Shown here one piece after another: positions 8,282-15,443 of a stretch of 64,000 nt of DNA. The notes under the pieces are model-generated. The model saw nothing but the letters and a program-made list of their open reading frames with translations. It did not search any database and was not told the origin of the DNA. Every line of letters starts with the position of its first letter. Position 1 is the stretch's first letter. The translations under genes and the position numbers were made by a program. Source of the stretch: an uncultured Flavobacterium sp. (GTDB taxonomy: Bacteria > Bacteroidota > Bacteroidia > Flavobacteriales > Flavobacteriaceae). The stretch covers positions 124,001 through 188,000 of the forward strand of contig NZ_CAMLDD010000002.1 of NCBI RefSeq assembly GCF_946478785.1. Direction: 5' to 3'.

Positions 8282-9418
8282 ATGGAAATTCAAACCCTTA
8301 ATTTGCCTTATCCGGAGCTTTCTTTAACTGAATTGTATACTGAAACGACTTATTCGCCACCCCGAAAACCGTTAATCATACAGGTGACTAACAGAGAAAG
8401 AAATATCATAATGAACTTTTGCGATTTGTTGGAAAAATCTTTTGATACTTATGAAAATAAAGAGTACCTGGCAGACTTGCATTTACATGCCTATCAGCTG
8501 CTTCCTGACAGGATATCAAAAATTTTATGCAAGTTTGGTTCAGATTTTAGCTCAGAACAATACGGGGCAGTTGTGTTTAGGGGTCTGGTAGATGTAAATC
8601 AGGATGCTCTTGGTCCTACCCCAAAAAATTGGCAGCAAGCGGATCATAGTAAACTAAATAAATATGGTTTTATCTGTTCACTATTACACGGGGCAGTACC
8701 ATCAAAACCAGTTCAGTATTATGCGCAACGAAAAGGCGGAGGATTACTGCATCCAATTATTCCTGACGAAAGTATGAGTATGACACAAACTGGATCTGGG
8801 TCAAAAACGGATTTATATGTTCATACAGAAGATGCTTTTTTACTAAATCAGGCCGATTTTTTAAGTTTTCTCTATCTAAGAAATGAAGAAAAAGTACCTT
8901 CTTCTTTGTATTCAATTCGGTCACATGGCAAAATAAATTCAACTTTAGAAAAACTCTTTGAGCCTATTTATACTTGCCCAAAGGATGCCAATTTTGGAGA
9001 AGAAGCCACAAAAAACCAAACAAGGGTACCCTTGCTTTATGGAAATAAAGAAATGCCTTTTATTCGATTTGATGCAGCCGAACAAATTTTTAATGAGAAT
9101 GCAGGTCAAAAAGAAGAAGCATTGTCAAACTTAAAGCAATTCTGGAATGAAGCAAAACCATTAATTTACACCGAATATATTCCTGATGAAGGCGATCTTG
9201 TTTTTGTAAACAACCATTTATGCGCTCATGGACGCAGTTCATTTACAGCAGGCCAGCGTATTGAAGACGGTAAAGTGATACTATGCGAACGCCGACAGAT
9301 GTTAAGAATGATGAGTAAAACAAATCTTATCCAAATTAGATCATACACCCGCACCGAGGATCCTTATTTTATAATGGAAGATCATTTGGGGACAGTATAT
9401 GGGAAATCTGATATTTAG
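8282..9418 (+). CDS. Fe(II)/2-oxoglutarate-dependent amino-acid hydroxylase, clavaminate synthase-like (L-lysine 4-hydroxylase candidate)
   Basis: A 378-residue protein of the clavaminate synthase/VioC/AsnO branch of the TauD fold. The proximal iron ligands are in LYVHTEDAFLLNQAD (HxE, about 179-193), followed by the family-typical LSFLYLRN. The distal His is in NNHLCAHGRSSF near 316, followed by an Arg-rich segment (CERRQMLRMM) expected to bind 2-oxoglutarate. These enzymes hydroxylate the side chain of free L-amino acids. Members from Flavobacterium and Chryseobacterium (KDO enzymes) are, as I recall, L-lysine 4-hydroxylases often found beside a PLP decarboxylase, which is the arrangement here. 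The product would feed 4-hydroxylysine, and after decarboxylation 3-hydroxycadaverine, into the divergent operon. Family assignment is firm; the exact substrate is inferred from context. Confidence 0.85.
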   Translation: MEIQTLNLPYPELSLTELYTETTYSPPRKPLIIQVTNRERNIIMNFCDLLEKSFDTYENKEYLADLHLHAYQLLPDRISKILCKFGSDFSSEQYGAVVFRGLVDVNQDALGPTPKNWQQADHSKLNKYGFICSLLHGAVPSKPVQYYAQRKGGGLLHPIIPDESMSMTQTGSGSKTDLYVHTEDAFLLNQADFLSFLYLRNEEKVPSSLYSIRSHGKINSTLEKLFEPIYTCPKDANFGEEATKNQTRVPLLYGNKEMPFIRFDAAEQIFNENAGQKEEALSNLKQFWNEAKPLIYTEYIPDEGDLVFVNNHLCAHGRSSFTAGQRIEDGKVILCERRQMLRMMSKTNLIQIRSYTRTEDPYFIMEDHLGTVYGKSDI

Positions 9419-9502
9419 ATAACCATAAAAATTGTAATAATGAGGACGTATAAATAGCATTGCTTGCTTTTTTTTGTCTAACTTAAGGAGTATATGTGTT
9501 TT

Positions 9503-9542
9503 AAACTCAAAAAACAGGCAAAATTGCCTGTTTTTTGAGTTT
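9503..9542. terminator. Bidirectional terminator between convergent genes
   Basis: A perfect 19-bp stem (9503-9521 with 9524-9542), with AACAGGCAA facing TTGCCTGTT at the core and flanking A and T runs on both sides. It sits between the convergent hydroxylase gene and the HTH gene, so it can serve both strands. Confidence 0.85.
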
Positions 9543-9556
9543 AATTTATTCTCTTT

Positions 9557-9581
9557 GCGGGCACAGATTACAAATCTGCGC
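9557..9581. repeat. Short imperfect palindrome (REP-like)
   Basis: GCGGGCACAGATT-ACA-AATCTGCGC forms an imperfect hairpin that is GC-rich against a very AT-rich background. It resembles the short palindromes scattered between genes in many Bacteroidota genomes, but only one clear copy is present in this window, so repeat status is not proven. Confidence 0.3.
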
Positions 9582-9596
9582 TATCGGTATTAAAGC

Positions 9597-10067
9597 TTAT
9601 ACTGCTTCGACTAAATTACGGTAATCGTATTTTTTATACTTCTCAACATTTTTCTTTTCCTTATTTAATTCGATCAGCTCATTCTTTATTTGAACTCTAT
9701 ACCAATATTCAGGTTTAGTGTGAGAAAAACAACTTAACTTTAAAACTAACTCTGCATTAAGTTTTCTTACTCCAGTTAAATATTTATGAAGATTACTATC
9801 TTCCATACCAAAATAAGTTGCTAGTTGCTTTTTAGTTAATTTAAGGACTTTCAAATACATTTTAACAAAATCAAGTACCTTTAAAACTTCAATATCATCT
9901 CTTTCGTTCTGAATATAATCTTCTAATTTATACTGAATAGAAAGCAATTGATTTGTTAATATTCTTTCTTTGGATTGTTTAGAAGAATGCAATAAAATAG
10001 CTTGCTTAACATCTTCTCTCTTCTTGTCATTCCAAATATCTTCAAATTTAATTTCTTTATTTTTCAT
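9597..10067 (-). CDS. HTH (XRE/HigA-like) DNA-binding protein, candidate antitoxin
   Basis: A 156-residue protein. Its middle part carries an XRE-type helix-turn-helix: LTKKQLATYFGMEDSNLHKY (about 76-95), then LTGVRKLNAELVLKLSCF and KPEYWYRVQIKNEL, which resembles the C-terminal part of HigA-type antitoxins. The N-terminal 60 residues are charged and helical and could wrap a partner protein. It starts 5 nt downstream of the GNAT-like gene, so the two form a pair, and a perfect palindrome lies upstream of the pair. Autoregulation of a toxin-antitoxin module is the most economical reading. It could also be the regulator of a non-toxic acetyltransferase. Confidence 0.65.
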   Translation of the reverse strand: MKNKEIKFEDIWNDKKREDVKQAILLHSSKQSKERILTNQLLSIQYKLEDYIQNERDDIEVLKVLDFVKMYLKVLKLTKKQLATYFGMEDSNLHKYLTGVRKLNAELVLKLSCFSHTKPEYWYRVQIKNELIELNKEKKNVEKYKKYDYRNLVEAV

Positions 10068-10072
10068 ATTAA

Positions 10073-10588
10073 TTAATCTAAAAACTCGGTTATTAATTTT
10101 TGCCCTCCTTCAGGAGGAATAAGCATAGTCGTACTATCTCCTAATCGTACGGCATTATATTTTGTTGAATACACTTTCATTAATTTAGTTTCATCTTCTA
10201 TACTTTCTTCTAAAACATCAAAAGCTAACCAACCTTGAAAATGATCTTCACCATTCATAAAACTCAGCCTGCAGGCAAAAGCAATTAAACAACCTGCAAC
10301 ATTATCATATTCTTTTACTGTACCAACATTATGAGGTGCTACTTCAATAAAAGCCATATAAGGCTCAACTTTATCTCTCATTTCAAATGATAGACAGCCT
10401 TCAATTCTTTCAGAAGTTTCCTCAGAAACCAAAACATAAGTTTCAAAGTTCTTTTTCTTTAAATGCTTAGGGAAATCAAATCTCCATCCATCAACTACAG
10501 AAGGAAGGCTTACTTTCAATAATTTTGCATTTGAAATTTTAGCATCAACTAATGTATTTCCTTCAATTTTTAATATTTTTACATTCAT
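10073..10588 (-). CDS. GNAT-fold-like small protein, candidate toxin of a TA pair
   Basis: About 171 residues from the ATG at 10588 (MNVKILKIEG). An in-frame TTG at 10612 would add eight residues, but it overlaps a TATATTTG promoter element, so the ATG is preferred. The segment EVAPHNVG...EYDNVAGCLIAFACRLSF, followed by WLAFDVLEE, looks like the acetyl-CoA-binding core and the following strand of GNAT-like proteins (beta-bulge, then a helix that positions the pantetheine). No closer family was recognised. The gene is followed after 5 nt by an XRE-type HTH gene, an arrangement seen in GNAT toxin-antitoxin modules, although there the antitoxin is more often first and of RHH type. Confidence in the fold is moderate and in toxicity low. 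Confidence 0.55.
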   Translation of the reverse strand: MNVKILKIEGNTLVDAKISNAKLLKVSLPSVVDGWRFDFPKHLKKKNFETYVLVSEETSERIEGCLSFEMRDKVEPYMAFIEVAPHNVGTVKEYDNVAGCLIAFACRLSFMNGEDHFQGWLAFDVLEESIEDETKLMKVYSTKYNAVRLGDSTTMLIPPEGGQKLITEFLD

Positions 10589-10609
10589 TATTTGAATCGA
10601 TTCGTCATA

Positions 10610-10649
10610 CAAATATACAAATTAATTATACAAATTGTATAATTAATTT
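10610..10649 (-). promoter_or_regulatory. Promoter and palindromic operator of the GNAT/HTH pair
   Basis: A perfect 31-nt palindrome spans 10619-10649 (half-site ATTAATTATACAA, centre 10634). Directly downstream on the minus strand is TATATTTG (10617 to 10610), a -7 element. The overlap is what an autoregulating HTH protein would need. ATACAAA repeats three times within the segment. Confidence 0.6.
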
Positions 10650-10976
10650 ACGCCTTTATTTTAATATTTCTTTTCTCTACTAAAATTATATACTTGGAAA
10701 ATAGCGGTTAATCAGCTCAAGCTTTTTCAAACATTTTACCTCAATTATTTCTCAGTAGTCCCTGTTCATCTGTGCTCTGCCAGTTCCTGAACTTTTTTAT
10801 GGGTTAGCTAAACTGAATATAGTAACTACAAAAAACAACCTTTTTTATTAAATTCTAGTGATGTTAGTAAAAACAAAAAAGTGCTCGAATATCGGGCACT
10901 TTGTTTTCCATAATTTTTTATAATTGAATACCTAAATTTTTTTGCTCTGATTGTAATTTCAAAAGCTAAACTAAAA
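10650..10976. other. Intergenic stretch with one terminator
   Basis: 327 bp between the TA-like pair and a small ORF. The only clear element is the hairpin at 10878-10902. A patch around 10748-10795 is richer in G+C than its surroundings and may be decayed sequence, but nothing recognisable is encoded. Confidence 0.5.
10878..10902 (-). terminator. Rho-independent terminator of the small ORF
   Basis: An 11-bp stem with one G-U pair (AAAGTGCTCGA facing TCGGGCACTTT, loop ATA). On the minus strand it is followed by a run rich in T. It lies 75 nt beyond the stop of the 82-residue gene. Confidence 0.75.
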
Positions 10977-11225
10977 TTATTTGTAAAATGTTATCGTATC
11001 AGTTAGATTTTCTTTATTAATAAAAGCGGTAATATATTCCTGCACTTCATTAGTAGATTCTAAGGATGTTTCGAATGAATTAATATGAAACTCATCATCC
11101 TGATCCAGAATATGTATTATTTCTGTATACCCTTTAGAAATTAAACTTCCCTTCAATCTAATGATATTCAACTGTTGCTGACCATTTAACTCCTTACGAA
11201 CTTTTAGTTTTATAGCTTTATCCAT
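10977..11225 (-). CDS. Small hypothetical protein, 82 aa
   Basis: A single-gene unit with an ATG start and its own terminator. The protein begins MDKAIKLKVRKEL, is rich in Lys, Glu, Ile and Asn, has no signal peptide or membrane segment, and looks like a small alpha/beta cytoplasmic protein (predicted strands at LNIIRLKGSL and EIIHILDQ, C-terminal DTITFYK). No family recognised. Codon use is ordinary for the window, which supports a real gene. Confidence 0.55.
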   Translation of the reverse strand: MDKAIKLKVRKELNGQQQLNIIRLKGSLISKGYTEIIHILDQDDEFHINSFETSLESTNEVQEYITAFINKENLTDTITFYK

Positions 11226-11419
11226 AGTGAAAATTTTTAAATTAATAAGCCGTTAATTAATTCAAATATACTATGAATTATTCTAAAAACAATCAGCATA
11301 AATACTCTGTAAAGCATTATTTATCAACATATTAATAACAATTAAATAAGAATAAATTATTCTTAGATTCCCATAAAACTATTAAGATTGCAGATCTAAG
11401 AATCAAAGTGATTCGGTTG

Positions 11420-12742
11420 TTAACTTTTAAAAATTGTTTCCTGAAGTTCTTCGAGAGATTTTCCTTTAGTTTCGGGCATCATAAAAATTACGAAAAGCAA
11501 TTGAAATACCATCATAACAGTAAAAATGAAAAACACTACTCCGGCACCAATTGTCGAAAATAAAAAAGGAATCATCGATGGAATTATAGCTGCCAAAACC
11601 CAATGTGTTGACGAGCCAAGTGCCTGACCGCCTGCTCTTAAGTGATTGGGGAAAATTTCAGAAATAAAAACCCAAATAACTGCGCCCTGCCCTATTGCAT
11701 GCGAAGCAATAAACAAAAACAGAAAGATGGGAACCTGCATGCCCTGCCATTTTAAGAAAAAAGCAATTGATACAAGTCCAAGTGAAATAATATAACCGAT
11801 AGATCCGATAAACATCAATACTTTTCTTCCTAAGATATCAATTAAAAAAACTCCAAAAAGAGTAAATACCAGATTCGTAATCCCAATCCCTACACTGCTC
11901 ATAAGTGCTGCGCTTTCTTCTAATCCTGCCTCGGCAAAAATCCTGGGAGCATAGTATAAAAAAGCATTTATACCTGAAAACTGATTAAACAGTGCTATTA
12001 AAAAAGCCAATATTAAGGGAAACCTGTATTTCTTTAAAAATATTGTTTCACCTTTTATAGCTTCATTTTCATTTTTGCCGATATGCATTTCCTGCATTAA
12101 ATCTTCGATTTTGGCTTTAGGATCAATTTTCTGTAAAATAACCTTAGCCTCTGCAATTCTTGATTTTGATAGCAGCCACCTTGGACTTTCCGGAATAGTA
12201 AAAACAATAATGGTGTAAAAAAATGCCGGAAAAGCCATGATACCAACCATCCATCGCCATGCATTTTCACCCACATCTCTCAACAAATAATTAGACAGAA
12301 AGGCAATCAAAATTCCTAAGACAATATTAAACTGATAAAGTGAAACTAATCTTCCCCTGTCTTTTGCAGGAGCAATTTCAGAAACATAGGCGGGTGCCGC
12401 AATAGTTGATGCTCCAATTCCTAATCCGCCCAAAAAGCGAAAGAATGCAAAAGTCCACGGCCCATTTGCAAAAGCCGAACCAATTGCAGATCCTAAAAAT
12501 AGAACTCCAATCCAAATCAGTGTTTTTTTTCTGCCTAAAACATTGGTTGGAATACCTCCAAAAATGGCTCCCAATACAGTTCCCCATAACGCCATTGCCA
12601 TTACTACAGATCCATGAAAAACATCTGAAGTATGCCATAATTCCTGTAATTTCTTATCGGCACCGGAAATTACAACGGTATCAAATCCAAACAAGAAGCC
12701 TGCTAAGGCAGCCGTAATAGACCACATAAGTATTTTATTCAT
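11420..12742 (-). CDS. MFS sugar porter (GLUT/XylE family)
   Basis: A 440-residue major facilitator with 12 predicted membrane segments. Sugar-porter signatures are visible: GFDTVVISGA in TM1, GRKKTLIW between TM2 and TM3, DRGRLVSLYQFN before TM5, PESPRWL after TM6, GRKVLMFIG after TM8 and PETKGKSLEELQE at the C terminus. It probably takes up a hexose by H+ symport. It lies next to the mannan locus on the same strand but beyond an unrelated gene, so use for mannose released in the periplasm is likely but not proven. Its upstream region has a sequence (12798-12812) faintly like the LacI operators described below. Confidence 0.9.
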   Translation of the reverse strand: MNKILMWSITAALAGFLFGFDTVVISGADKKLQELWHTSDVFHGSVVMAMALWGTVLGAIFGGIPTNVLGRKKTLIWIGVLFLGSAIGSAFANGPWTFAFFRFLGGLGIGASTIAAPAYVSEIAPAKDRGRLVSLYQFNIVLGILIAFLSNYLLRDVGENAWRWMVGIMAFPAFFYTIIVFTIPESPRWLLSKSRIAEAKVILQKIDPKAKIEDLMQEMHIGKNENEAIKGETIFLKKYRFPLILAFLIALFNQFSGINAFLYYAPRIFAEAGLEESAALMSSVGIGITNLVFTLFGVFLIDILGRKVLMFIGSIGYIISLGLVSIAFFLKWQGMQVPIFLFLFIASHAIGQGAVIWVFISEIFPNHLRAGGQALGSSTHWVLAAIIPSMIPFLFSTIGAGVVFFIFTVMMVFQLLFVIFMMPETKGKSLEELQETIFKS

Positions 12743-12921
12743 ATAGTATTTATTAAATTAATTGACAAAAAAATGAAAATCTGAAAATTTTAAATTTAGT
12801 AAAACGACTAGTCATTATACATATATAAAATTGTTGTGCCCTGACTTCAAAAAAAGTCCCACACCTATTAATTATGGAACTATAACTAATTTTTCTGTAA
12901 TGAATTTGAGGACGCTTATAA

Positions 12922-12929
12922 TAAATTTG
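12922..12929 (+). promoter_or_regulatory. -7 promoter element upstream of the acidic protein gene
   Basis: TAAATTTG matches the flavobacterial TAnnTTTG and ends 46 nt before the ATG. The nearest TTG (12906-12908) is only 13 nt away, shorter than usual, so the -33 element is uncertain. Confidence 0.35.
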
Positions 12930-12975
12930 TAATGTACAATAGCAAGAACTAATAAATAATTAAAACAACAATATT

Positions 12976-13356
12976 ATGGAAAAGCCAATTAACCACGAAT
13001 ATGGTCAAACAGATCCGGATATTATTGATCAAAATACACTTATTGATGGTAATGATGTCCAAAGCGAAAATCTTTCTCCAGAGGATATTAACAAAGAAAG
13101 CAGAACAGAATTTGGAGAAAGCGATCCTGATTACATAGATCAAAATACCATTGTCGATAATGACAATTATGCAAGGGATGAAGATCCGTATCAATATCAG
13201 GAAGAGTTTATTGAAGATCTTAAACATCCAAAAAGCGATTTCGAAACCAACAAAAATCAGAAATCAGAAAATATCCCGAATGAAGAACAAATCACAAATA
13301 AAAATGACACTAATATTAGTGACGAAGAGAAAAGTGATTTATACGACAAAGAGTAA
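12976..13356 (+). CDS. Acidic, low-complexity repeat protein, 126 aa
   Basis: No signal peptide or membrane segment. The sequence is dominated by Asp, Glu, Asn, Lys and Gln and is predicted to be disordered. It holds two copies of a motif 37 residues apart: YGQTDPDIIDQNTLIDGND (9-27) and FGESDPDYIDQNTIVDNDN (46-64). The conservation of the motif at the protein level supports a real gene. Its own -7 element and a strong terminator frame it as a single-gene unit. I do not recognise a family; similar Asp-rich small proteins in Flavobacterium are annotated as hypothetical. Confidence 0.65.
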   Translation: MEKPINHEYGQTDPDIIDQNTLIDGNDVQSENLSPEDINKESRTEFGESDPDYIDQNTIVDNDNYARDEDPYQYQEEFIEDLKHPKSDFETNKNQKSENIPNEEQITNKNDTNISDEEKSDLYDKE

Positions 13357-13379
13357 CCTAAATTATTATTACTCTATAC

Positions 13380-13406
13380 AAAAGAGGCACATCGGATGCC
13401 TCTTTT
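13380..13406. terminator. Rho-independent terminator (plus strand, possibly both)
   Basis: A 10-bp stem AAAAGAGGCA facing TGCCTCTTTT with a 7-nt loop and a T run. It lies between the acidic-protein gene and the convergent GH97 gene, so it may end both transcripts. Confidence 0.8.
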
Positions 13407-13423
13407 TTGTATAATATCTGGTC

Positions 13424-15382
13424 TTAAATTTCTTCTAAAACTGCAGCCCAGCCGCCATTTCTGACCATTTTTACTTCAATAGCATCATTACTTTTTATAT
13501 TATAAGTCTTTTTTCTATAATCCATTGCCTGATATCCTGCATTGATTCCGTCTTCAAATGAAATTACTTTATATGATTGTCCCGACTTTAAAAAGCTTAG
13601 ATCTAGTTTAAAAATCCTTTCTTTTTCTGCATTATTGGTAATTCCTCCAATAAACCATTTAGATCCCTTTCTTTTGGCTACTATGGCGTATTCTCCGGTT
13701 TTGGCTTCTAAAGCTATGGTTTCATCCCATGTTGTAGGAACCGAGGTTATAAATTCGGTACATTCTTTTTCACGATAATAAAGTGTTGGATTATCTGCAA
13801 GCATCTGCAGACCGCTTTCAAAAACAACAAACAAAGCAAGCTGATATGCTCTTGTACCAATACTGGCAGCGTTAGGTCTTTCAGATCTGTAAACTTCCGG
13901 CTGCATGCTGATCATCGCTCCCGGAGTATAATCCATAGGCCCCACGGCATTACGCATAAAAGGTAAATACAAACTGTTATCAGGCCTGCAGCCTCCCATT
14001 TGTTCCATTCCCCTCACCCCTTCATAAGAGATTAAATTTGGATATTTATACTCGAGACCTGCCGGTTTAAACGCGCCATGAAAATCTACTAGTATTTGAT
14101 GTTTTGCTGCTTCCTTAACTACTTTTTCATAATAATTAACCATTACCTGATCACTGCGATCCATAAAGTCAATTTTTACACCGGCTACACCCCAATCTTT
14201 AAAGGTTTTAAAAAGTTCCATGTTTTTATCGACCGTAAGCCAGGTAAGCCATAGTACAATTTCAACCTTTTTTTCTTTACCGTAACGAATCAGTTCCTGA
14301 ACATCTACATCAGGATTAGGCGAATAAGGATCTGTTGTACTATTAGCCCAGCCTTCGTCCATAATGATGTATTTAATACCAAATTTTGAAGCAAAATCAA
14401 TAAAATATTTATAGGTATTTAAATTATAGCCTGACACAAAATTCACATCGGGTCCATAGGGCGTCGCACCATTCCACCATTCCCAACTGGCTTGTCCGGG
14501 CTTTATCCATGAAGGATCTTTAACCTCGCTTTTTGGTGCCAACTTTAATGTCATAGTATTTTCAATAAGCTGTTTGTCATTTTTAGTTATGACAAAATAC
14601 CGCCATGGAAAACTTCTTGTTCCTGTTGTTTTTGCAATATAAGCAGCTTCTTTTAAAATTTTAAGGCTTCGGTCTCCGTCAGGACCAAAATCTAAAGGTA
14701 CTTTTGGAAATGTCGATACAACGCCGTGTCCTGTTCCTTTTACAAACATTGCCGGATAATCGGATAAATCAGATTCGCTAATTAAGATCTTGTATTTCTT
14801 TTTAGAATTAACTAAGATTGGAAGTGTCGACATCTTATCGCAAGGTCTCCAGTCTTTTAGATTAATATGTGAATATTCTTCTTCGTAAGCGGTTTTAAAA
14901 CCTCCTGCCTGTTGTAAATGAAGAAAATAATCATCCGAAAAATTAACCAAAAAATCCTCGTTTATAACTTCAATATCCCCTTTTTGGGAAGTAATAAAAC
15001 GGTACGCGACACCATCATCAAAAGCACGAAATTCAACTGAATAACTTCCTTTAAAATGCAAAAGCAAATAATTATAAGTATTGGCAACCGTTGAAAATTT
15101 AAGAGGAACAACAGGTTTTATAACTTCATCTACTTTGCCTGTTTTGCTGCCTGACAATTTAGGATTCACGCCTAAAGTTTCGTTTTTCAGCATTAAGCCC
15201 AATTGATTTTTTGAGGCTAACGACTCCTTTTCTGCCAGAATCGAATAATAGATTTTATCGGCTAAATTGATCTGTATTTTTATTTCTCCATTTGGCGATG
15301 CCAGTTCAAAGTTTGTTTTTTGCGAATAGGAATTATAACCGAACAGAAACAATAAGCAAGCTAATAATTTTATAGGTTTCAT
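13424..15382 (-). CDS. Glycoside hydrolase family 97 (retaining alpha-galactosidase-type)
   Basis: 652 residues with a Sec signal peptide (MKPIKLLACLLFLFGYNSYS), the usual length for GH97. After an N-terminal beta-sandwich (about 21-280), the barrel shows YIIMDEGWAN near 338, then GVAGVKIDFMDRSDQ near 397, ILVDFHGAFKP near 426 and PNLISYEGVRG near 445. The Asp in KIDFMDR is at the position of the nucleophile in retaining GH97 enzymes such as the BT1871 alpha-galactosidase; inverting SusB-type alpha-glucosidases lack it. It is the last gene of the mannan operon, 61 nt after a GH92 gene, and lies probably in the periplasm. An alpha-galactosidase would suit fungal galactomannan side chains. Beta-L-arabinopyranosidase is the alternative within the family. 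Confidence 0.88.
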   Translation of the reverse strand: MKPIKLLACLLFLFGYNSYSQKTNFELASPNGEIKIQINLADKIYYSILAEKESLASKNQLGLMLKNETLGVNPKLSGSKTGKVDEVIKPVVPLKFSTVANTYNYLLLHFKGSYSVEFRAFDDGVAYRFITSQKGDIEVINEDFLVNFSDDYFLHLQQAGGFKTAYEEEYSHINLKDWRPCDKMSTLPILVNSKKKYKILISESDLSDYPAMFVKGTGHGVVSTFPKVPLDFGPDGDRSLKILKEAAYIAKTTGTRSFPWRYFVITKNDKQLIENTMTLKLAPKSEVKDPSWIKPGQASWEWWNGATPYGPDVNFVSGYNLNTYKYFIDFASKFGIKYIIMDEGWANSTTDPYSPNPDVDVQELIRYGKEKKVEIVLWLTWLTVDKNMELFKTFKDWGVAGVKIDFMDRSDQVMVNYYEKVVKEAAKHQILVDFHGAFKPAGLEYKYPNLISYEGVRGMEQMGGCRPDNSLYLPFMRNAVGPMDYTPGAMISMQPEVYRSERPNAASIGTRAYQLALFVVFESGLQMLADNPTLYYREKECTEFITSVPTTWDETIALEAKTGEYAIVAKRKGSKWFIGGITNNAEKERIFKLDLSFLKSGQSYKVISFEDGINAGYQAMDYRKKTYNIKSNDAIEVKMVRNGGWAAVLEEI

Positions 15383-15443
15383 GTAAAATCGTTTTATATG
15401 AATAGCGCCCCATTAAACGGGACGCTGTTTTATTTATTATGAT

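Noticed and set aside
9557..9581. Evidence of a mobile element beside the TA-like pair.
   Set aside because: Only a short palindrome is present; no transposase, target duplication or second copy was found.
10589..10612. TTG start at 10612 for the GNAT-like gene.
   Set aside because: The codon overlaps TATATTTG, the likely -7 element, so it would precede the transcript start. The ATG at 10588 is preferred.
12798..12812. AGTAAAACGACTAGT upstream of the MFS sugar porter as a third LacI operator.
   Set aside because: Only the left half resembles the two good operators; the right half is shifted by one base, and no promoter elements flank it. It may be chance in AT-rich DNA.
13151..13414. Alternative plus-strand ORF of 87 codons overlapping the acidic protein gene.
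   Set aside because: It is in another frame of a gene with clear protein-level motif repetition and reads into the terminator; its composition is Lys/Ile-rich as expected for an out-of-frame shadow.
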